Shown here: positions 48,443 through 60,914 of the stretch, piece by piece
Position numbering within the stretch: position 1 is the first letter of the stretch
How the letters are laid out: each line of letters opens with the position of its first letter
Assembly: GCA_037962975.1 (NCBI GenBank)
Contig: CM075676.1
Coordinates: forward strand, 93,566,001-93,630,000
Origin: Clitoria ternatea
Lineage: Eukaryota > Streptophyta > Magnoliopsida > Fabales > Fabaceae
Length of the DNA: 64,000 bases
Direction of reading: 5' to 3'
Notes under the pieces: model-generated
The model's database searches: none
What the model saw: only the letters and a program-made list of their open reading frames with translations
Told to the model about the DNA's origin: nothing
Position numbers and translations under genes: made by a program

Positions 48443-50244
48443 ATGACCTCTCCAGAGACTCTTACTTTCATGCAACTTGCAATACACCAGGTAAACCTTT
48501 TAACACCTCGTCTAATATACATTCAAATGCTTTTTTTTGTGCTTTACTTTAATATAATTCAACTCTTTCGTCTTCATCTTTCAGGCAAACTTGGCTTTCG
48601 ATGCTCTCGAGGTCCCTGTTGGGTAACTTACCTTCTCAATTTCATACCCTAACTTGTGATTCATAAAGCCGATTTTACGATTTTAATGTAAGGGGGTGAT
48701 ACTGATTATTGATTTCTTGTTACATTCATGTAAACTATGATATCTGTTACCAGCTGTGTAATTGTTGAAGATGGCAAAGTTATAGCTTCAGGCAGGAACC
48801 GAACTACTCAGACACGAAATGTAATTTCATCAATAACCTCTTTTATCCATTCATAGTTAATTTTTTGACACTCTATTTACTGGTTTGAACTGTGGATTGC
48901 ATCTGAATTTTATTATTTTCTACTGAAACTTTCATTTGTGACATTTGGGTTTTGTAAGTTTATTGTTCCCGGAAAGGCATTAGCATACATTTTTTAATTG
49001 TGTAAATTGGAACCAAATTGTTTGTTTAAAATTTTGCAGTGCTGAAAGTAATGAAGAAATATTATTTATTATAGCGTGGAAGAAATTCACTAGATTAGAT
49101 AAGTATTCTCTTGGCTATGAACTTAACCATTGTTTATGGTAACCTGAGAAAGAAGAATTATATAGAAAAATGAGAAACATGAAGCTTGCCTCACATGCCT
49201 GTGTACACTATAGATGAAATTTCTTATTAAACACGCATTATTATACTTTTAGATAAGAAAAAAGGCATGTGATGATAGCAGATCTCACATTTTAAGCCCA
49301 GTTTGTTCTTAAAAACCATAAAGTATTACTTTCTCGTAAATATACAGTGTACTCTTTAAATGACAGAAAAAAGTTAGACAATGAGGAAAAGAAGTTGAAC
49401 TTAAGTAAATTGCTTCCCATGACAATAGTTTTTCAATTTGCATGACATTGCATATGATCTTTTGCACTCAATCGGGTGGGTGGTGGGTGATTGGACAACT
49501 TGTTAATATTTGTTTTTACCTAGTCCTCATTTTTATGGGCCATCCTTTGACCTCCCTATGTTGAATCTTGGTGAAGTACTAATCATTTTTAATATTGGTT
49601 AGTTCTGTGTTCTATTTTATATCATAAAGTAAAAAAGAATCTGACTATTCTAATTAAAATTCTGTTATCTAATTCATGATAAACAAGAAAATTTCACATT
49701 TCCTTTACAGTTAATACGTTTTTAACCAAAGCTCTATGCAAATTCTTTAATCATGCTTTTCTTCATCATTGCAATAATTTTTTAACATCCATGAATTTAT
49801 GTATTTATGACTAAATATATTTTTTACAGGCTACAAGGCATGCGGAAATGGAAGCTATAGATGTGCTTCTAGAGCAGTGGCAGAAAAATGGACTTTCGAT
49901 GTCTGAAGTTGCTGAAAAATTCTCAAATTGCAGCCTTTATGTTACTTGTGAACCATGCATAATGTGTGCATCTGCTTTATCAATTTTAGGTATGTTTCCT
50001 CAAGTCTTTAGTTGTTCAATCCTTCAAGTATAATGGTCATGTGCGCTCTTTATGTTGTGTTCTCTCATTCATTTGTTTGTGTATTATCTCAGGTATAAAG
50101 GAGGTGTTTTATGGCTGTTCAAATGATAAATTTGGAGGTTGTGGATCAATACTATCATTGCATTTAAGTAACACCATGCCAGCCAATAAGTACATCTCTT
50201 TAACTCTGCAACAACTACAGAATAATTGCGTTGATCCGTTCTTA

Positions 50245-50292
<48 letters not shown>

Positions 50293-50805
50293 GACTTTGT
50301 CGGTAAAAATTTTGTTACAGCTCACAATCTTTTTAGTGGATGTTTTATTGTTATCCTTTCTTACAACTGTCCACTACATCCAAAAATGTAAGTAAATAAA
50401 GAGGTAATTCTTTTTTTTCTTATAATTAGTAGTGTAGTTCCACCCGGGAAGGGTTTCAAATGTGCTGGAGGTATAATGGCATCAGAAGCTGTCCTCCTCC
50501 TGCGAACGTTCTATGAGCAAGGAAATCCCAATGGTAAGTTACTTTTATCTATTTTAACTAGCAAACAAAACCTTTGTAAGCTTTCACATATTATTGATAT
50601 GTGGTCCACATAGGCCATAGCAATAATACTGATAGAGGATCAGGATATGTTGCTAAGAAGTTTTGAGAGATTTCGGTGGTTGCACAGGAGACAAGTTGTT
50701 CACTTTTATTATATTCTATTTAAACTCTTTCCAAATCCAATTTCATGTTCTTTTAATTTGTTCTCAGCTCCTAAGCCCCACAGGCCCCTAGCACGTCCGG
50801 CATGA
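48443..50805 (+). CDS. TAD2: tRNA-specific adenosine deaminase catalytic subunit TAD2 (183 aa)
   Basis: Seven exons, 48443-48490, 48585-48622, 48754-48820, 49830-49989, 50093-50189, 50430-50533 and 50768-50805, total 552 nt in frame. The start is MTSPETLTFMQLAIHQ. The cytidine/deoxycytidylate-deaminase zinc site is complete: H55-A56-E57, with Glu57 as proton shuttle, and P93-C94-x-x-C97. The FGGCGS and KGFKCAGGIMASEAVLLLR blocks and the ending PHRPLARPA match eukaryotic TAD2/ADAT2. Paired with TAD3, this enzyme converts A34 to inosine in nucleo-cytosolic tRNA anticodons. Exon 6 begins at a tandem acceptor (TAGTAG) that could add or drop one Ser. A long ATT microsatellite lies in intron 5. Length is normal for the family. 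Confidence 0.95.
50246..50292. repeat. (ATT)15-16 microsatellite in TAD2 intron 5
   Basis: About 47 bp of uninterrupted ATT units lie 140 bp upstream of the exon 6 acceptor. They produce a misleading poly-Tyr ORF (50041-50391). Confidence 0.97.
50430..50435 (+). promoter_or_regulatory. NAGNAG-type tandem splice acceptor of TAD2 exon 6
   Basis: The intron ends ...ATTAGTAGTG. Cutting after the first AG (exon from 50430) gives PANNSVVPPG; cutting after the second (exon from 50433) gives PANNVVPPG. Both keep the frame because the exon 5 overhang is two bases (AA). Confidence 0.7.
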
Positions 50806-52560
50806 GCATGAGGCTTAATTTGTACAAGGTTGGTCTTCATTACTTATGAGTAGAAGGTTACTGTCCATTTTGATTAATCATGGCAGAACATTGTTGTTTC
50901 TTACTAGTACTGTGGTTTGATTTTCTTCCCCTCTTCTAATGTTTGCCGGCAGTTGCTGATACAGTTATCTGTCTTCTGCATGCACACCGCTCCCTTAGCA
51001 TGGTTTCCGGGTACAAGCTAGCACTGAATGTTCAAGACGAGCTTAACAAATTGAAATATCAACTTCATATATGATTTAATAGCAATGATTAGAAAGATGA
51101 ACAAATGTTGTCGTTTGAAAATTGAAATGAACCTTACGGGATTAAGTTCAAACTAATTGCCAAATAGGATGAGGCTTTTCAATTTTGTCAAGTATTTGAC
51201 TATTTGTGTTTCTGAAAGCACAGTGAGTTTCCAATTCCATTGTATTTTATACACAATGCATAATTCCTAGTTTTGGAAAGTTGGAATTACCCCAATTGAT
51301 CTGCTTTCTCTTCGGGGATTGGCTTTTTGAGCCCATAAATATTAGAGTAACTTATTCTTGCTATCATTTCTTAGTCTCTTTATTGGTCAGAGTGTTCTAA
51401 ATTACCAACAAAATTTAGATGATCAGCATCAATTTATTTTTTTTCAATGATGGTATATTTGTTTACTGATTTATGTAAGGTCTTACCAATATTTTTCTAC
51501 ACGATTCAACAATGAATTTAACAGTTTTGTACTAAAGTTATGCTTTTCTTAGCGGCAGCATCCTTGCATCTCCTCAGTCTCGATTTCTTTCCCCGTTTGC
51601 TTCGAATTGTTCTTTACTGTTTCTGGGTGCCAGAGTTGTATGGTGCATTCTACAATGAATCCAAAAGGTCAAGTTGCGTGGATGGACTTCACATTTTAAG
51701 CACGGATTAATTTGACTTCTAAATCAATGGATAGAAAACATGAATTAGTCAATGGTTAAGTGGTAGAGTTATGCTTAGTATTTTAACCATATATTAATTT
51801 GACTTCTAAATTACTGGATAGAAAGCATGATTGAGAGTTGTGTGGCTTGCAGTTAGGGTTTTTCAGTCAGGGTTAACTAAAACCTATTTTCTAATCTATT
51901 AGTCAAATATTTAACCAATTTCAAGTGGTGTGTAAGATAAATATTAACATTGAATGATTTTATTTTCTAAATTCTATTTTGAGAATGGTTAAAAGATACA
52001 AATTACATCCATGTGCCTTGGCATTTTGGGTGCATTGCATCAGGTAACTTATTTTTTCTTGGGAATGACCACTTCAGAGATTTAAAGCTGAGAACAGGCA
52101 GGGGTTTGTTTTGTGGAACACTTCACATTTTCTTAGTAAACTTCTAAACTAGTTTTTGGAGCAAAAAGGAAACATCTCAAAAACTAGTCTTCAAGATTAT
52201 ATAAATAAATATTTTAGTTTTCAAAATTTTATAAACTGCATAAAGTCTATGACTTGTATATTATTTTAATTCTTTTAGTATATAATGATAGTAGAAAACA
52301 AAGTAACAAGTGAAATTAATATCTGTCTACTAAGTTAGAAGCTAACGAAAGATTTTTCATTCCTAATGATCAAAGGGCAGAGAAGTCCATTGGTGAACAA
52401 TAAGCTAGCTCTATGGTTTTACCATGTCTGGCTTTGACTATCTATCTCCATGTGAAATCACATTTCTATTGAAGCTGATATTGCAGAGAAGTAACATTCA
52501 GTGTTATAAAATGATGTGATAAAGTTTTTTCTTTTGAATTCTCTACAAATATTAATATTG
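50806..52560. other. Intergenic region downstream of TAD2
   Basis: The presumed TAD2 3' UTR occupies the first part. A diverged 42-bp direct repeat (ATTAATTTGACTTCTAAAT...) lies at 51706-51747 and 51793-51834. Nothing else is recognised. Confidence 0.5.
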
Positions 52561-52569
52561 TTAACTTAA

Positions 52570-53095
52570 AAAGTTAGTTCATTTATTTTTAGTTAAATTT
52601 TTATTCCAGTCTCTTACATTTTCAATAAATTTTAAATTAGACATCTAACTTTTTTTAGTTAAGTTTCTCCTTTCAATTTTTACTAATTAACTTCGTTAAC
52701 AAAATTATAACGTGACAAACAAGGATCCCACTTGATCAAGTTATCATTTGTTGATTGTGTAACACCATCACACATGTCACATGTCACCGACATAGTGACT
52801 TCCTATGTCAAATGTTTATTAGTTGAAGAGTTAATAATACATAGAGTCATCAATAAACATTTGACATGTGAAGTTGTCATGTCAGTATTATTTGACGCGT
52901 GGAATAATTGTATCAATAGCATTTGACAAATAGAATAGTCACGTCAACATGGTTAATGATGTTAAATCTCCAATAACATACTTAGTCAAAAATGTGCTAT
53001 AGGGACTTAATTGAAATATTTTAGAATGATGGGAGATTTAATTGACTAAAAGAGAATAAAAGTCTAATTTAAAATATACAAAAAAATAAGATACC
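52570..53095. mobile_element. MITE-like element with imperfect inverted ends
   Basis: The left part (ATTTTAAATTAGACATCTAAC... near 52628) and the right part in reverse complement (ATTTTAAATTAGACTTTTATT... near 53080) resemble each other in inverted orientation. The middle contains several TTTGACATGT/GTCACATGTC-type palindromes and a perfect 16-bp hairpin arm pair (52805-52820 with 52852-52867). No ORF with a recognisable product (52732-52926 is within it). Borders and superfamily are not established. Confidence 0.4.
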
Positions 53096-53214
53096 GAAAT
53101 AATGATTTAGCCTTTTTTTTAAAAATCATACAAGGTGAGACAGAAACTAACTACCGACCATGTATTCCCCTGCTTTTCAAATTTTCAGGAAGAAAAAAAG
53201 ATAAAGGTTATAAT

Positions 53215-56200
53215 TCAACCTTTTTCCCTTAACACGGCTGTGGGTACATATACAATAAATGGTTCATTCGAATGAGGTTCATTTGAACCCTTTCCTCTGC
53301 TGTAATTTTGAATTCCAGTTAATTTTTGCTGCACACTGTCTAGTTTAATCTTCAATTTGCTTAATCTTTCAAATTCCAACTCTGCCACCTCAGAATCTCC
53401 TTCAAATGTAAAATTCACCATCCTCTTTTTTTTCTTCAACAGTTTCTTCAAACTAACATCATCACTGATCTCCGCAAAGTCCTGAACCAAAAAAAAAAAA
53501 GTTGAAAACTTGTTAACTGAGGTCCTTCCTAATCCAATAGAAATACAAGAAATTATACTAATAAAATAAGTGAACTCTAAAGTTTACAGTTAGTTCTTGA
53601 GAATATGAGATGAACATTTTAGTATGAGATTTTAAAAACCTTAATTTAGGCCATAACTTTAAAATAACATCAATTGTAGTCATTTTTAATATAATTTGAC
53701 AGTAAAAAATAAAGCAGGAAAAGACTCGAAATAAATGACTTTTTTGTGGAGTAAGTCTAAATTGAGGTTTTCAAAATCTCAAGAGACTAAAATGACCCAT
53801 GATATAATCTCAAGAACCAATACTAGAGTTTACTCATTATAAAACTACTAACATGGCACACTTTTCTTCAAGTGAGTTGCAAGAAAAAAAATGCTATCTT
53901 TGAGACTGTTATTTGCTTGCTGGCTTTCATATGGATGTGTTACTATTTCTCAAGCATGCAATGCATATAGAACATGACACCAATAGAAAAGCACCTTGTT
54001 GCCATTTTGTCGTGGAGGAGGAGGTATTTCTGGTTGCCTTTTCTTTTTAGTTGACTTTATTTTCTTGTTCCCATTGACATTTTTATCATTCTTCTGGGAA
54101 TCCTTTGTCGTAATTTCTGAAGTCTTTGATTTCAAGAGATCAGCATTCTCCTGATTTTGTAATCTGGAGTTCTTTGTTGAACTGATACTCTTCTGAAGCT
54201 GATCTGCTCCTTCTGATTTTTGCTGAACAAAATCCACTCAAATTAGAGATTGTTACAATTTCCAAGGTCTAGACATTTGTGAAATCTGACACAAAAAGGA
54301 TATCGTACATCCTTCAAAGAAATAAAGAACAAATAGAGATATTTTGCATACAATTCAAGTTTATGCCTACATATATTTTCCGTCTTTTCATGCTTGTGTG
54401 CTTACTATGTTTCAAGAATTATTCAAGGTAAGAACCTTCATTTTATAATCTCCAAGGCAGCATCTATATAGATGATTTAGTTATTATAATATAAAATTAC
54501 AAGCCGGTAAAGCTTGACATCTGTTAAAGATTAAACCTAGATGATAATATATTGAAGGGATGACAGTAATGTTAAGGGCTATATAACACACGGTTACTAC
54601 AATTTCTGATAAAAATATGAAGAACATAAAAAATTCAGAATGGAAGGCAAAATAAACTTGCATATATTGGAAAAAGAGAGATCAATATGACCTACCTTTC
54701 TGGTTTTAAGTGCCAAGTAACGTGCATTTTTGAACCATTTGCTGACCTGCATTTTTTATGACAAGTTAGTAGCTGAAAGTTTGAACAGACTAAGAATTTC
54801 TAGAAGTGAAAAAGGACTGAAAGAAATTGAAATAACTATAGGGAACAAAGGTAGTGTGCACCAAGAGCAAGCACATTTTCATAGGCAATTCCAGATGAAG
54901 AAAAGTAAGCCATTACCTTCTCAGTGTCAAGTCCCAGCTCCTTCGAAATACTCTCCTTAATAGATCTTGGAGGAAGTTCATTCTTTGCAAATACTTGGCG
55001 AAGCTTCTGCCGCGTTTCATAAGAAAACGAAAACGAAAGGAAGATTAAAAAAAAATCATATACAACTCTTTATATATAAAGGAAATGATAAGGTGTTACT
55101 AGTAGTACCTCAACTGCATCACGTGGAATCCTGAAACAAGACCTTTTGATATTTATGCTTGAAGAAGTCTTTCTTGCCATGTTGTGCTCATTATTTAGGG
55201 GTTTATTCTCACTTTCATGCAAAGTCATAAGAGAATCTACGGCATCTGATTCCTTTTCTCTTCGCTTTCTTTTGCCAGGACCCCAGTCTTCATCTTCACT
55301 CAGTTGTTCACATGCAGGAGCATCCTTCCCAAACATTTCCTAGAAAGATGAACTCCAGATGAAACTTCTACTGCATGATCTAAACTATCCTCAAACACAG
55401 CAAACAAAATAGGGAACTCTATGTTTTAGTAGTATTTCCATGCAAAGTGATTATCCATCTATATCACAGCCAAAGGTAAGTGATACACTGATACATCTAT
55501 TTGGCAATATATATTTTTACTCAATACACTAAAGCCTAGAAAAGAGACATAAATATTTTCCAACCCAATTCATTAAGAATATATAAGGACAAGCTATCCA
55601 GTGTGGAAGAGCAACACAGTGTATCTGTAAAAAAGACAGGTAAATGGACAGCCTTATAGTTTAAGCCATCAACATTGCGTCAGTAACTTGTTACTTGCAT
55701 ACCACCACTGATGTTGTAGCTTTAGACAATAAGGACTTTAATTTTCTTTTCTGAAAGACAACTCTTACATACTTACATCATAAAGTTTCTTGTAGTCAAC
55801 AGCTTTTCGCTGCCTGCGCCCACAGGCTTTGTCCTCAGATTCATCAGAATCTATGCTACTATAAACAGGAAAATTTTCATGACTGACACCATCTATTGGA
55901 GAACATTCACCATCAGAGTAACACAGACTGGTAGAACTGCTTAAATCATCAGATGCACTATCATCAGTTCCTTCTGTGTTGATATTGTGGCTGTCTTCTT
56001 TCCTCTCTGGATTATAATCATCATCTTCAGAATCATCTGATGGCCATTCTTCTTCAGGATTTAGTAATGCAATATCACCTTCAGGTATAGCAGCCTCTTC
56101 TTTGAATACATCCTTAATTTATGGAAGAAAGCAATTAACAGTTGAACCAGTAAGAATATATGGATTTGGGTTGAGGACTACAGAGTAAAGCCAAACATAG

Positions 56201-57801
56201 ATAACAGCTGATGAGAAAATTGAAGGAGTACATTCTCAATCTGACATATATGTTACAGAAGACTAGATAGTAATAGAATATTAGGTTTAAATACCTGCCA
56301 AGTACTGTGCAAGGAGAAGCGAGTTCCAAGATGGGCATTCATTGCCTCCAGTATTTTCGTCTTACATTCACAATATTTACAAAACCAGCCATGCTCTCCA
56401 GGAGGAACTACAATTTATATTTAAACAATTCAAGTAATGCACTCAACAAACAGGAAATTACAACTTTCTGAACAACTTAAAGAGCATCTTAGAGAACTCA
56501 CTATTTTCAGTGTCTAAAGGAGGGTCAAGACATTCTTGGTGAAAAGCACGATTGCATGTACCATCACATTGGATAATATCGTTATTTGGAAGCTCTTCAC
56601 GTGTCTTGCACTTCACACAGAATATCTAATGTAGAAAAATACAGAAGTGAAAATACAGTTTTTTAAATGTTAAGCCTTGCTTACAGTGGAGTTTTCTAAG
56701 TGTTTGATACTTGCTTACATGTTCATGGTAAGCAGATCCATCTGGAGCAATGACAGAATCTTCAATGCCACTCAATGAACTAAGAGAATCCAACTGGCGA
56801 ATGGCATCACGAATACCAAGTTTACATTGTAAAATCTGCTTCCGTGCTCTTTGTAGCTCCTTTTCTGGCCTGATCTTTTCTCGACTGTAAAAGGAATTTC
56901 CATAAAAAAAGAGAATAATGATGAGCCACAGTGCAATTTGTCAAGGGGAAGTTTTGGGTCAAGACAGCTAATAATTGTTTTCAGATAAGATCACAGTGCA
57001 TTGCTTCACATTTGGAGAAATAAAACCATTCCAAGAGTAGGAAATGAGTTTATGAAAATCCTGATCTCACCAAATTCAATTTAATACGCAACAAACAAGC
57101 CCCTTAAATAATATAGCCCCCTAATGTTTTCATGCTAAAAATTTCAAATGACATAGAACATGTACTTCCTACTTATAAATGACAATAAGAAAAATCAATT
57201 AAATGGTAACAACTCCTTACTCGATCAGCTAAAAGGTAAACTATGCATATTATTTACCTAAGATTAAAATAAAAGAAAAAACTGTAGGAAATGCTATCCC
57301 ATACCTCTGACCTTTCCAACCTTCTGCAGAGTAAGCATCAATAAGGTTTTGCTCTAGCTTCATTTTGATTAGAAGGTACCTTGTTCTCCTCTGCAGACGT
57401 GAAGCATCATCAAGATCGGCATCATTCCTTTTCCTTTTCTTCTTTCTCTTTCTCTTTGTTTTTTGAAGCTCTATCACCCCATCAGCATCTTTCACCTCTT
57501 TTCTAGACTTAACAGAAGCTTTTTTACCTTGTAGTTTTAAGGATGGCTTCTTAGAAGATTTTCTGTCAGATTTAGGCAAATTGTTTCCAGTAGCCAATTT
57601 CTTATCTGAAGCATCCTTACGTGGCCCCTTGGCCTTGAGGGTAGAGTCAATAACTCTCTTCCTAGATATGTCAGTGCCCACATTGTTAGATTTCAAATCA
57701 ACTTCCAGTTTATGCTTCTTCCTTTGGATCTTCTTGCTTACCTTCAAATGACTAGATTTTTTAGATCCTTTATTGTTTAACTTCTTCTCACTCTCCCGCA
57801 T
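53215..57801 (-). CDS. PHD-finger homeodomain protein (PRHA/HAT3.1 family, 700 aa)
   Basis: Ten coding exons, 57801-57305, 56884-56719, 56625-56502, 56407-56295, 56112-55777, 55339-55109, 55006-54917, 54746-54696, 54222-53995 and 53481-53215, total 2103 nt, in frame throughout. It starts MRESEKKLNN with a Lys-rich basic region up to about 135. A C4HC3 PHD finger spans about 222-280, with FCVKCK, IIQCDGTC, AFHQECLDPPL and WFCKYC. A long acidic stretch (about 300-400, EEEWPSDDSEDDDYNPE) follows. A homeodomain at about 480-536 has recognition helix VSKWFKNARYLALK, and a basic Lys-rich tail with a predicted helical segment near 640-675 ends the protein. Family members bind DNA and chromatin in the nucleus; PRHA was found binding a pathogenesis-related gene promoter. 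PRHA versus HAT3.1 is unresolved. It converges with TAD2. Confidence 0.93.
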
Positions 57802-58620
57802 ACTAATATACTGTGTGCCAATCCTGAAACTTTAGGCACAAATGAATAGAGCACTGCATTCAAGTTACTTGCAAAGTAATAATCTAGATTAAACCATTGG
57901 CAAACACAAATTTTGTACAAAAAGGGACAGTAATTGCCTTTCGAAATGCAGATTAATGTTGCTTCTTATCCATTGTTCAAATATAATTACTCACCAACTT
58001 ATTACAACACAGAGAGAAGAAAAATGCTGACCTATTGAAAACAAAAAAGTGAGCAGTACAATCGATGAAATACTTGAGATCAACTGAGGATGTAACAATG
58101 TCAATTATCAAACAAAATGAATTGGCAAAAAGTGGAGCATTACATGAACAAAACTCGTAGAAAGACTAGAAAGAACATTGAATCAAGAATTACAAGACAA
58201 ATTCAGCAAAAAAACAAAATCAGGGTATGATGTTTAAGACCCTGATTAGTGATTGCTTCAAAGCCTATAGAATCGTACACAAGTAATCATCATCACTTAG
58301 TGAACCGTGATTCAAATCAAGGAAACGAGCACATATGATCAGAAAAAGAAAACACCACCAATTACCCCAAGTTGTAAGAAGAAAAGAAAACGCCACTACA
58401 TGATGGCAAGACCTTGACTTTGAATTTGGTCGTGAAAATAGAAGAACCCCACATGAATTTTAGGCAAAATAAAGAAAACAAACCTGTAATGGAAAAGGAA
58501 TATGGTGAAAGATGAGAACTTTATATGGCCCAGAAGCTATGTCTCTGACATAGAGAAGATGGTGGGAGTGCATGAGTTGAAGAAGTGAATTTGAAATTTG
58601 GGTCTCAGATTTCCAATGTT
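57802..58620 (-). other. Upstream region with a probable 5' UTR intron of the PHD-homeodomain gene
   Basis: On the minus strand TTTCAG ends at 57824, leaving a 22-bp leader before the ATG. A matching donor, CATTACAG|GTTTGT, lies at 58484/58483. This suggests a noncoding first exon near 58484-58600 and a 660-bp leader intron (57824-58483). It is inferred from splice signals only. Confidence 0.45.
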
Positions 58621-59630
58621 GATCCAACCAGCCGCCACCAACGGTTACCTTATTGTTGTCATTCCCATACTATGAATGAATGACTAAATGAAAATCTCAC
58701 TTTTTTCCCTCTTTATGTGTGTGTCGTCATAGGACACAGTAATTGTGGCAGAACCATAAACATAAAACATAAACAAAGTATTGCTTTGCTGTATGTGTGG
58801 AAAATTCAGATTCCTTGCTGAATTGTGGACACTGTTGCCAATATTGTGCAGCCAATGGTGAATGCAAACATGGGAAGTAAATGGAATGGAATGGAATAGC
58901 TGTTTATGTTATATATATAAGAAAACAAGGGAAAAAGAATGAATCTTTAAGTGATCTCTGAATAGATTGAACTTGCTTCGCAGAAATTACTAATCTACTG
59001 CAAGGCAAGGCAAGGCAAACCTTGCTGTACTAATTGATATCGTTTATGTTACGGATTTAAAATGGGGAAAAGGAAAATAATGATTATATAAGATAACATA
59101 TCGGCTTTTTTAATAGGTGTAACTCTGCGCATATAAATACATATAAGAGGAATACATCAGGATGGTTTAAGTGATACATCCACTTTACTAAAAAAAAATT
59201 GTATATTCGCACATATTTTAAGTTCTCATATTCAATTTTTTTATATGGAAAACATATTTGTTGGAATAGTTAGTCACATCATGATATGATCATTTCCAAA
59301 TTAAAAATAAAAGAGGAAAATATTTTACTAGAAGTTATGTTCGATTTATATTTAAAATTATATTAAACAGTAGGGACTAACAAAATAATTTGCTTTATTT
59401 ATAAGGATCTTACTTATTTCCTTATTGTTATCTTTGTCTGAATTGTTCAAGAAGTTAATAAATATCATATTTGGTTTCAAATATAAGTAAAAATAACTAC
59501 TTCCACACATATTAAAAATAATGGTTGGAAGTAGTTATTTGTATTAATGTTATCAAATATTTGATAATATCATAAAATATTTTTAATATCATTTGATATA
59601 CAAAACTTGAGAATATATATATAAGAAGGA
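58621..59630. other. Intergenic region upstream of the PHD-homeodomain gene
   Basis: AT-rich sequence with an AAGGCAAGGCAAGGCAA short repeat near 59000. No gene or element is recognised. Confidence 0.5.
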
Positions 59631-60270
59631 CATATTTGGTAGACAAATATTTAATGACATTAGGAGGATGTAATTGGTGATCTGGTATCAATACTAGCCC
59701 CTAGACAACGGTAACACAGGTAGGAGTCGGACTGATCCAAAAAGATAACAAACTTGAAGTGCGGGAAAACTGATATGCTTACTGGATGTACCCAGGTCAA
59801 AAAAGCTTGTCATCGGTTAGAAAGTGTGCAACTTGCCTAAAAAGACGACATGAAGTCTGTCAGTTGTCAAATCACAAGTTGTACCTTAAGATGACTATAA
59901 ATATAACCATTCAAAAATAGATAAACTAAGCTATTATATTACTTTTATTCTTCGTTATTTGATTTTTCTATTACTGACTTAAACATTTGAGTTTCCTTGC
60001 AGGTACAACCACCACCACCTGTCCCTAAAGCACAGAGATCGTAGTTCCCTAGCACTGAGATTGAAGGGTATAGAGCTCCCACTGAGTCAGTGTTTGATAA
60101 TATCAGACTCTCACTAAGCCGACTTAAAAATTTGAGTGATTTAGAGAGATTGGATATCGGTAAACCAAGGACTACTTTACCCCCTACATACCGGACATAT
60201 TTGGTAGACAAACATTCAATGACATTAGGAGAACATAATTGGTATACAAACATTTCATGACATTAAAAAA
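59630..60270 (+). mobile_element. LTR-like insertion between copies of a 48-bp repeat
   Basis: The phrase ACATATTTGGTAGACAAAT...CATTAGGAG occurs at about 59630-59677 and again, diverged, at 60197-60243. A third partial copy is at 60240-60262. Between copies 1 and 2 lies about 515 bp with GACTATAAATATAACC (near 59893) and CCTTGCAGGTACAACCACC (near 59995), a layout typical of LTRs of legume gypsy/Ogre-like or TRIM elements. A small minus-strand ORF (59945-60253) has no domain. Confidence 0.4.
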
Positions 60271-60914
60271 GTATAATTTTACTTATATTATTAAACTAAA
60301 AATTTTTACTAAAATTTACTTATATTTAAATAGTCTATAGTAAAAATAATACCAACTACACACGGCAAGAATAATTTATCATTCCCTGTTTCCTTGCCTT
60401 GTTTTTGTTTCCACTAAAATATACATATTTAGTCTTTTATATTGTTTATGTTTCAATTGAGTTCCTTACCTTTTATTTTGTGTCAATTTAATTTCCCACA
60501 TTTTAAAATATTCCTAAATTGATCTTTTTGACTAACTCAATTAACAAAAAAATTAAAAAATACATTATTTTAGATAAATGTTCATTTTATTAAAGCCTAA
60601 GGTCCATGTCTATTTATTAAGTTCTTGAGTTCCTTTTTAGTTTATTAAGACCTAAGAGTACTTTTCACTTTATTAGGAACTCAGGTAATTTGATCCTTTG
60701 GTAAGTATATCAAATTTATAATAGTCTCATTAAATATTTGAAAGGTTATTGTAGCTACGAGAACTTGCGAAATATATAACAAATGTGCAATATTCACTTG
60801 TAAATCACAAAGAATTGTATTCACAATATGTTTAAAAGGTTGTTCATGAATTGTTGTTTGAGAAAAGATAGAGTTCAAAGCTGAAAATTAATTTAGGTTA
60901 AGAAAATGATGATA

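Noticed and set aside
50041..50391. 116-codon ORF with a poly-Tyr run
   Set aside because: It is TAD2 exon 5 read through its donor into the intron microsatellite.
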